64,000 bases of DNA from Aurifilum marmelostoma (Eukaryota; Ascomycota; Sordariomycetes; Diaporthales; Cryphonectriaceae). Each line of letters begins with the position of its first letter. The first letter of the stretch is position 1. Under the pieces are notes generated by a model that was not told where the DNA came from, searched no databases, and saw nothing but the letters and a program-made list of their open reading frames with translations. The stretch is from the NCBI GenBank assembly GCA_027559495.1, contig JAMXSV010000021.1, positions 310,001-374,000 on the forward strand. Reading direction: 5' to 3'. The position numbers and the translations under genes are program-made. Below are positions 57,701 through 64,000 of the stretch, piece by piece.

Positions 57701-59894
57701 GGTTCAGCGGCCCCGTCATCCCCTTTTGCTGGGGCAAAGAGGACCAAGAACAAAACTCACTTTCTTGGTTGTCTGACCTTTTTTTCCCCCTTCTTCTTCT
57801 ACCTACGCGTCTGGCCTGGCCTTGCGAGCCCTCTGGGTGAAACACGCGTGTTGGTGGCTCGCCGAATTACTTACCTTTCTGTAGTACTACCCTTCACCGC
57901 GGGACATCGCAGTACCTAACCAACGGCTGATTCCCGACCAAGAGTGTCGCCGGATCATTATGCTCTTCCCCTCCTGAGACAGCAGATCAAGCCGTTCTGA
58001 CAACTCATCTGTATCTCACCTGCCACAATACACATACAAGTCTCCGGCCGAGATGGTGAGTTGTGACTTGTTGCTCGGGCTCCTGTGACATGTTCCCGAA
58101 ATAAATCATCTTTCCCAACAACAAGTGCGTGCGTCGATTCATGGGACCGTGCCAATCCTCAAATATCCTTGCCCTGCGCTCTCCACTCAGGTCCTCCTGT
58201 TCGCTAGTGTCGCATGCAAGCGACCCTTCATAGCCGAGCCCTTCTGGTCCTGAGATGACATGGCACTTGCACTGCATGCCTGCACGCCTGAAATCCTGAC
58301 GGACGGTCTGGCTCGCCTCCTACTATGTACACACTTGACGATTGACTTGCCGTTCATGTTCTGATAAGACATATACATGCACGCACTCACTCACACTACT
58401 GTACCATACACGACATCACCACCTACTCGTACATTGGGAAGAGCAAGGTTCACTATCCCCTTGTCTCCTCCCTGCCCTCGAGATCCCCTCCCCCCTTCAA
58501 GGCGTGGCAGATGTGAAAGCCAATCAGCCCTCCCTTGTCGGTATGGCTTTACTGCAGGAGACGTCTGGTCTGTCCCCTCGGTCGTCACTTTCATCACTGC
58601 ACGTACACCCCTTGCGCCGTACGCGGCTGAGGCGACCAAGCTATGGCGTAATGTGCCACATATCTGGGGTGGCTCTCCGCTTCTGGAAAGACCGCCTCCA
58701 AACGCCAGCAGTGTTTGTGTGTTCATGTTTCTGTCCATTCAGAGTGGTCTCGGTCGTGGCGGTGATGTCCTGGCGTGTTCTACTGTATGGATTGATTTTC
58801 TGGATGATATGGATGTTTCTCTGTAAACTGATTAGGAGCAGGAGTCAACCAGAAGGTCTGATCGCCGCAGCGAGGAGCGGCGTGCAAACTTCGAGCACTA
58901 CTATCACAGTACAAGATGTACCTACGTACCAAGCCGATTGCTACCCTGTTGGCGTCAGTCAGGCCGGCCAAAAAAAACAGTTAGTACTCAATTAGGCCTA
59001 GATCTTTTTTTCTTTTCTTTTCTTTTTTTTTTTTTTTCCTTCATGCAGCACCGTATCGACGTGGGTGAAAAAGCCTAGAACCCCGGTTGGGCCCTCTAAC
59101 CCACCCCCCCATCCCCATCCTTTCCCAGATCGCCTTTTTGAGTTGAACCTTGGACCAGGGGCCTAGCCTTCCAAACCCATGCATCCCGTTTGCTTTCACT
59201 CCCCCATACCTTGTCTCCGGTTTTGCGGTTCAAACGCTGCACCCATCTCGTCCCGCGCCTTTTTTTAAGTCTTGGTCTGCCACTTCACCTTGCCTATTGC
59301 CCACCCCCGTCAGTCTCCAGTCTTGCATACTTGTGGGAAAAGCTGTTCATTTTCTTTCTTGTTTGTTTGCACTCCTCTTCCCCATATCAAGTATCCTTAA
59401 AACCTCTCCTCTTTCTCCTCCCTCGAGCCAGGTCTGTACCATCTGCAGACTATCCTTCAGTCACTCGCTGCTCTCTAATTACCTCACTCTCACCCCCCTC
59501 TCTCCCGCCCCCCCTCCTTCTCACCTCGGACAGAAAGAGAGAAAGAACTGCAGGACCGAGGCACGCTTCTTCATAGCTTTGCGCTGAGTGTTTGGCAACT
59601 CGACCCCCTCGACCACAGCCCGTATCCAGCTGGCCAGGCACGACGAGCTCCACCTCCGCCCTGTCAATCTCCACCGCCCTCGTCTTCACTGCCTACTTTG
59701 CTGGGCCCACGCGAAAGAAAGTGCAGGCAGGTCGCGGCCTGACAGTCAGCGCTCGCGGTTCACGACCACTGCTACCCACCTCTAGCCCTGAAACAATTTC
59801 GAGAAACCCAATATCACCCAGCAGCCACCCACATACACATACAGAGAGAGGGAATCCTTTCCTGTTCTACGTCTGCCGACTGGATCGCGTACCG

Positions 59895-59963
59895 ATGACG
59901 GACCTTATACCACGATCTGCAACGCAATTTACAGAGGTGATCTTGGACATATCGCCCAATTGA
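59895..59963 (+). promoter_or_regulatory. Upstream ORF before the REG1-like gene
   Basis: An ATG-started frame of 22 codons (MTDLIPRSATQFTEV..) with a stop 30 nt before the main ATG. If transcribed in the leader, it would be met first by scanning ribosomes. Transcription of this stretch is inferred from the pyrimidine-rich tract upstream. Confidence 0.45.
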
Positions 59964-59993
59964 TCACCCGTCCCTCACAACCATATACCCGAC

Positions 59994-61857
59994 ATGGCCG
60001 TGGTGTTAACCTCCGAGGAGAGCACCTATTTCGCTCCTTCTGGTCTCCGCCGCTCGCAGTCGCAGGCAAAGTTTTCCACGAGGCAGTCGGGCGGCTTCCA
60101 CACATCTGCCTCGGCCTCTAGGATACATGATCTTTACCAGCCACCGCCCGTCAAGAACATCCTCGCCGACTCCAACAACTCCACGGGAACCTCCTCTCCC
60201 AGGACGCTGCAGGTGTCGACGGCCGACCTGTCATGCTCCTCGACGCCCGCCAGCAACCTCTCCCTCTCCACAGAGAGCGATCCCTGCGACGATCCCATAT
60301 TACGAGTCCTGGACGACGAGGACGACGACATCGTGTTTCCAGAATACAACGGCTTCGAGACAAATTCTCCAGAGGAACTCGAACCACCGCCGAGCCCACG
60401 AGCTGCGAACTCGGGCAATGAGACCTCCACAACTGCCTCCCTCCCACACACTCCTGATGTCTGGGACAATGTTCCTGCCGCCGACGACACCGCTGTCGGC
60501 GACCAGCCTACCCGTCACGTCGACTACCTGTCGCACGACTGGAGGATGGAGGACATATGGTCTTCGTGGAAACACATTGTGTCCAACAGAGACAACTTCA
60601 ACAACGCTGCGCGGCTGGAGAATGCGTCTTGGAGGACATGGATGAAGGCCAAGAACCACCTCAAGACCATCTCTCCAGAGACATTAAATTGGTTCGTCAT
60701 ACCTACATGCTGTACTACGGTCACTCGATAGGGCTTCGCGTGCTGACTTGATCATCTCACACAGGCTGAAAGACTGCGATGTCACCTGGCTCTATGGTCC
60801 ACTCCTCCCCGGGAAGAGCAGTAGCCTCTCTGGGTCAAACCACGACTCCGGAGTTGGGATTTCCAAGTCCAACTCATTCATCCAATCACAGTCCAAGAAG
60901 AAGCCGATTCTCAAGAAGCGCAGCATGTCCGAAGTCATGCTGCAAAAGTCACTATCCTCGTCCTCCCTGGTGAAGCAGGCCGCGGCCGCTGTCCAGGCGC
61001 AGCAGAGGGAGCTACCGAGAGGCATCAGGTCGTCCGCGAGGCCGAGGCTGGCACGCGCCGCTACCGACTATGTGACTTTCCCGTTCTCTTCTCGGAGGAT
61101 GAGCAAGGAAGATCTAAGTGCTGAGCCCTCCTCATCGACATCTGGCATCATCAGCCCAAACAGCGAGCGAAAACATATCCACTTCAACGAGCAGGTGGAG
61201 CAGTGCATCGCAGTCGAAGTCAAGGGCGACGAAGACGACGATGACATGGACTCGGACCGCTTCAACATCGGCTACGACAGTGAGTCTGATGACGGGATCG
61301 TGATGAAGCCAACGAGCTCCCGAAAGCGGAGACCTATCCTACGCAGGAAACCGAGCAGACACGAAAGTTCGGACAAGAAGATGCTGAACCCGCTGCCGCC
61401 GACCACTCTCAAATACCGGGACGATGACACGACGCCAGAGCCTGCCGAGACTGCGATGAGGCATTCCTACAGAAGCCCCATGCTGTCGCCGTCGTCGTCG
61501 CAAGAAACCCTCCGTCCTGCAAAGTCGTCGGGTAAGATGTTCTTCAGTGAGGATTCGGACGAGGATGAGGATGAGGCGGGCGATGATGGGTTTGGTGGGC
61601 CCGGCTTGAGGTCGCCGCCGCCGGGCGGCTTTGGATCATTATCATCCTCGTCGTCATCATCGGGATTCCGCCGGAGCGCCTCTTCGAGTAGTCTGAACGC
61701 AGCACCAGCCGGGATGAAGAGAACCGAATCCGGTATGTTCATGCCCTATGAGGAAGGCGAAACGGCTTCAGAGGGGATCGTTGGCTTCGTCCTTGACACG
61801 GTAAATACGGCCCGGGATATCGCCCATGTGGTTTGGAACGTCGGGTGGAGGCGTTGA
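59994..61857 (+). CDS. REG1-like regulatory subunit of protein phosphatase 1
   Basis: Two exons, 59994-60691 and 60765-61857, 596 aa. Yeast Reg1/Reg2 bring the PP1 catalytic subunit Glc7 to targets such as Snf1 in glucose repression. The conserved domain (DUF1752-type) is at ~175-250: VDYLSHDWRMEDIWSSWKHI, NAARLENASWRTW, ISPETLNWLKDCDVTWLYGPL; the last part is built across the intron, whose donor is GTTCGT. Further on are KKKPILKKRSMSEVM and KHIHFNEQVEQC (~369-380), the latter a PP1-docking RVxF-like site (KHIHF). The rest is Ser- and Asp/Glu-rich disordered chain, ending in an amphipathic segment GFVLDTVNTARDIAHVVWNVGW. Ortholog status to yeast REG1 is probable, not proven. Confidence 0.87.
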
Positions 61858-62514
61858 TGTTGACTTTGCTCGTTCAGAAAAAGAAGGCTCCCCAGATCTC
61901 ATCTCTTCGATACCCACGCGATGATTGAGCACTTCTATCAAAGCCTGTTTTCACTTCCCTTGCGGCGGGCCGTTGCAGCATGTCTCTCCTCTGTGCAGTG
62001 TCTCTCTCAAACCACACAAAACACACACAATCAAGCACCAAGCACACACACACACACACCACACCACACATCTAGCATCATCCTGTTCTGCGATCGATTG
62101 TACGATTAGCATCCATGGAGCGTTTCGCGTCATGGTTTGAGCGTTGCAATTCCTTACCGCATCCTCACCACACTAATCAAGGCCACTACGGCCTCCTCGA
62201 CATCCAAAGCATCCGATCCGACAGCTTTAATCGAACCTCGACTACGTTATCAGCATAACGAAAGGCGTTTTTTGTCTGTACCACATTTCGAAAACCGGAA
62301 GGAAAAAAAGGCATGCAGTGCCACCCCTTTCCTCGGACAGTCTTATCATCCCTTGCTGGGAAAGTTAGCTGTTATGCTTTGGGGCATGTATGGAGCATCA
62401 GCTGGAGGAGGAGAGAGGACTCGATCCAACATGGAGCTGAGCGGTGGCAGTGGATCATCCCCCGCATCGTGAGGAATTCGTATCTGTTGCCATATGGCGC
62501 ATTACGGAATCTTG

Positions 62515-62545
<31 letters not shown>

Positions 62546-64000
62546 TTTTTCAAAATTGATTGGCGTTCAACCAAAAGCAACAAGGCATGGGGATTCGGCA
62601 GGTGCTCACATTGGGAATGGTCATTTTGATTCTGATATTTGCCTTCCTGATCTTTGTTTCAAGCGGCGTTCTGAGAGGTGGATAATATCACACAAGTTCC
62701 AGCGGGGGTCTGGAAAGGGGGGGAATCCTTTTGTCTCAACAAGGTCTGGACTTGATGGAGGCCACAGACAGTTTTATTTCAAAAGGGTGCGGCATCATCG
62801 AATATCTTCTTTTGGTAGAGAAAACCATGTCCAATGTCAGTGGCCTCGCACCAGCACAGAATACTCGAGAAGAAATCGAGATCGAGTCTTGTATCTGAAA
62901 TATTCCGCCCCATGATGCATCACTAGTCGGAGGTGTCCAAGCACGTAGGAAGAAAGGAAGGGAAACGGAGCCACAACGAAGAAGTCGGGTAGGAGAAGCA
63001 GGGAGGCACGCCAGGGCGGCGTTGTCGTCGTATATCTCCTCTCTCGTGTATATGTGCGTGTGTTGGCATTTTTATAAGAAGCTCTCAGTGAAAAGAAGAA
63101 GGAAAAAAAAAGGTTAATAAAAAGGGGGCCCGTGAGAAAATCTATGGAGCAAACAAGCGCACGATGACCTTCGAGAAGCATTCGCCCGGGCTGGTATATA
63201 CACACATATATATGTATACGTCCATAATCTGACGACGATGGTGTCATTTGAAGAACCGACTTGGTTTCTCCCCGTCACTTATGTGTCAGAGTTTATCGGC
63301 CCACTGACCGAGCCGGTCGACCGGAGTAGTCCCCCCCCCCCCCGTCTTCGGCATGAGACCGATCGGGGCGTCAGGGACCCAACATTAACAACACATTGAT
63401 TGTAGAGATGGAGATGGGAGAATAAAAATGGGTGGAGAAGGGGACAAATCGCGGGGGGGGGGGGGCGACTGTCGACCGGGCTCCGCTGGTAGTAATGCCG
63501 GGCTGGGTCGGTAGGTTGATCGGGGGCGTGGTGGTGTGGTTGAGAGGTGACCGACTTGAGACCGGTGGTGAGGGTCAGGGAGGGTGGTGTTATGTATACA
63601 GACGGCGGTACATGTATGAGGAAGCTGGCTGCTTGCTTGCGAAGACGTTGGTTCGTCTTGTAAAGTGTCTCGGTTTTTTATTCTTTTTTTTTTTTTTTTT
63701 TTTGAAATTAAAAGGAAAAAGACAAAATGGCTTTCTTCTTCTGTGTGGACGAGAGGCATATATATGTACATGGTAGGAGCGAGCACATCGCTGATTCATA
63801 ATACCGCAACCCTCCGACTTCTTCGTAACTCAGTGTACGTAGTTTGTTCTGTCGTACTCCTTCCTCTATGCTTATTATACATGACTAGGAGTTGAGACAA
63901 GAAAAGAACCCGTCCGGTACATGGGGCTTCCCGCCCTGAATCGCTTCGCTTCTTTCCAATTGTCCTTTTCTACTTACACCAACCTCACTTTTTCTTTTAG
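61858..64000. other. Terminal spacer downstream of the REG1-like gene
   Basis: 2.1 kb without a convincing coding frame. Holds (CA)n at ~62043-62061, poly(T) runs at 62529-62550 (22) and 63684-63703 (20), poly(C) 63331-63343 and poly(G) 63453-63465 (13 each), and a mostly alternating TATATACACACATATATAT-type tract at ~63194-63221. The last bases are T-rich and end in AG. Confidence 0.5.
62529..62550. repeat. Poly(T) run of 22
   Basis: An uninterrupted T run in the spacer, among the longest mononucleotide runs of the window. Confidence 0.9.

Larger units (their letters stand above)
48561..59894. other. 11.3-kb gene-poor interval upstream of the REG1-like gene
   Basis: No frame here combines an ATG start, reasonable length and a family-like pattern. 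Open frames up to ~217 codons occur (e.g. 58342-58995) but start at non-ATG codons and look random. The base composition is like the rest of the window, with no AT-rich RIP decay or transposon remnant. Structures present: (CAC)14 at 51252-51293, a (GC)7 block at 54448-54461, a hairpin at 54689-54735, and runs at 53584-53597 (C14), 53837-53850 (A14), 55200-55215 (A16), 57022-57033 (G12) and 57340-57350 (C11). The stretch 59270-59590 is pyrimidine-rich, as in a fungal transcription start region. Confidence 0.6.

Noticed and set aside
57952..57960. GGATCATTA, identical to the 3' end of fungal 18S rRNA
   Set aside because: Flanking sequence is unrelated to rRNA or ITS, so a 9-nt chance match.
58342..58995. 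217-codon open frame with a hydrophobic stretch
   Set aside because: It starts at TTG, and the first ATG is ~68 codons in. The hydrophobic part could be chance; no family pattern or neighbouring exon found.
1..64000. Transposon, CRISPR, phage or secondary-metabolite cluster
   Set aside because: No transposase, reverse transcriptase, terminal repeats, spacer arrays, PKS/NRPS or phage genes are visible in any frame.

Overview
The window is nuclear DNA from a filamentous ascomycete (Pezizomycotina, most like Sordariomycetes). Genes carry short 50-120 nt spliceosomal introns with GT..AG ends, lie on both strands without operons, and are separated by long spacers full of C+T tracts and mononucleotide runs. 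Almost every recognisable protein is a conserved fungal housekeeping protein. I see no bacterial, viral, transposon, CRISPR, rRNA or convincing tRNA feature. The species cannot be told from the window alone.

Layout. 0-10 kb: three minus-strand genes, the F1-ATPase assembly factor ATP11, mitochondrial cytochrome c peroxidase CCP1 (with an apparent 1-nt frameshift in its leader) and the U1 snRNP factor PRP39. 10.9-20 kb: a plus-strand synaptojanin-type phosphoinositide phosphatase and two fungal-specific hypothetical genes, one with a duplicated Arg/Leu-rich module. 21-28 kb: a 14-3-3 gene with an 8-nt microexon, then a secreted class-3 lipase and a small cysteine-containing secreted protein in wide spacers. 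30-45.5 kb is the densest part: a TUG/UBX4-type p97 cofactor divergent from proteasome subunit PUP3 (whose first coding exon is only the ATG), a SERCA-type Ca2+-ATPase, a cysteine-module membrane protein, and exocyst SEC10 divergent from NUS1. 45.6-48.6 kb: an AlkB-type dioxygenase divergent from TRM5. 48.6-60 kb: about 11.4 kb with no credible gene. 60-62 kb: a REG1-like PP1 regulatory subunit, followed by about 2 kb of spacer.

How the genes relate. Three head-to-head pairs share promoter space: UBX4/PUP3 (p97 and proteasome), SEC10/NUS1 (secretion and dolichol/glycosylation) and AlkB/TRM5 (methyl-base removal and tRNA m1G37 formation). These are the best functional groupings here. No multi-gene metabolic cluster or defence system is visible. 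The points most worth a second look are the extreme exon structures (8-nt microexon, ATG-only exon, a stopless 3n intron in TRM5), the CCP1 frameshift, a PIP-box-like motif in the AlkB protein, and the large empty interval upstream of REG1 with its unusual DNA structures.
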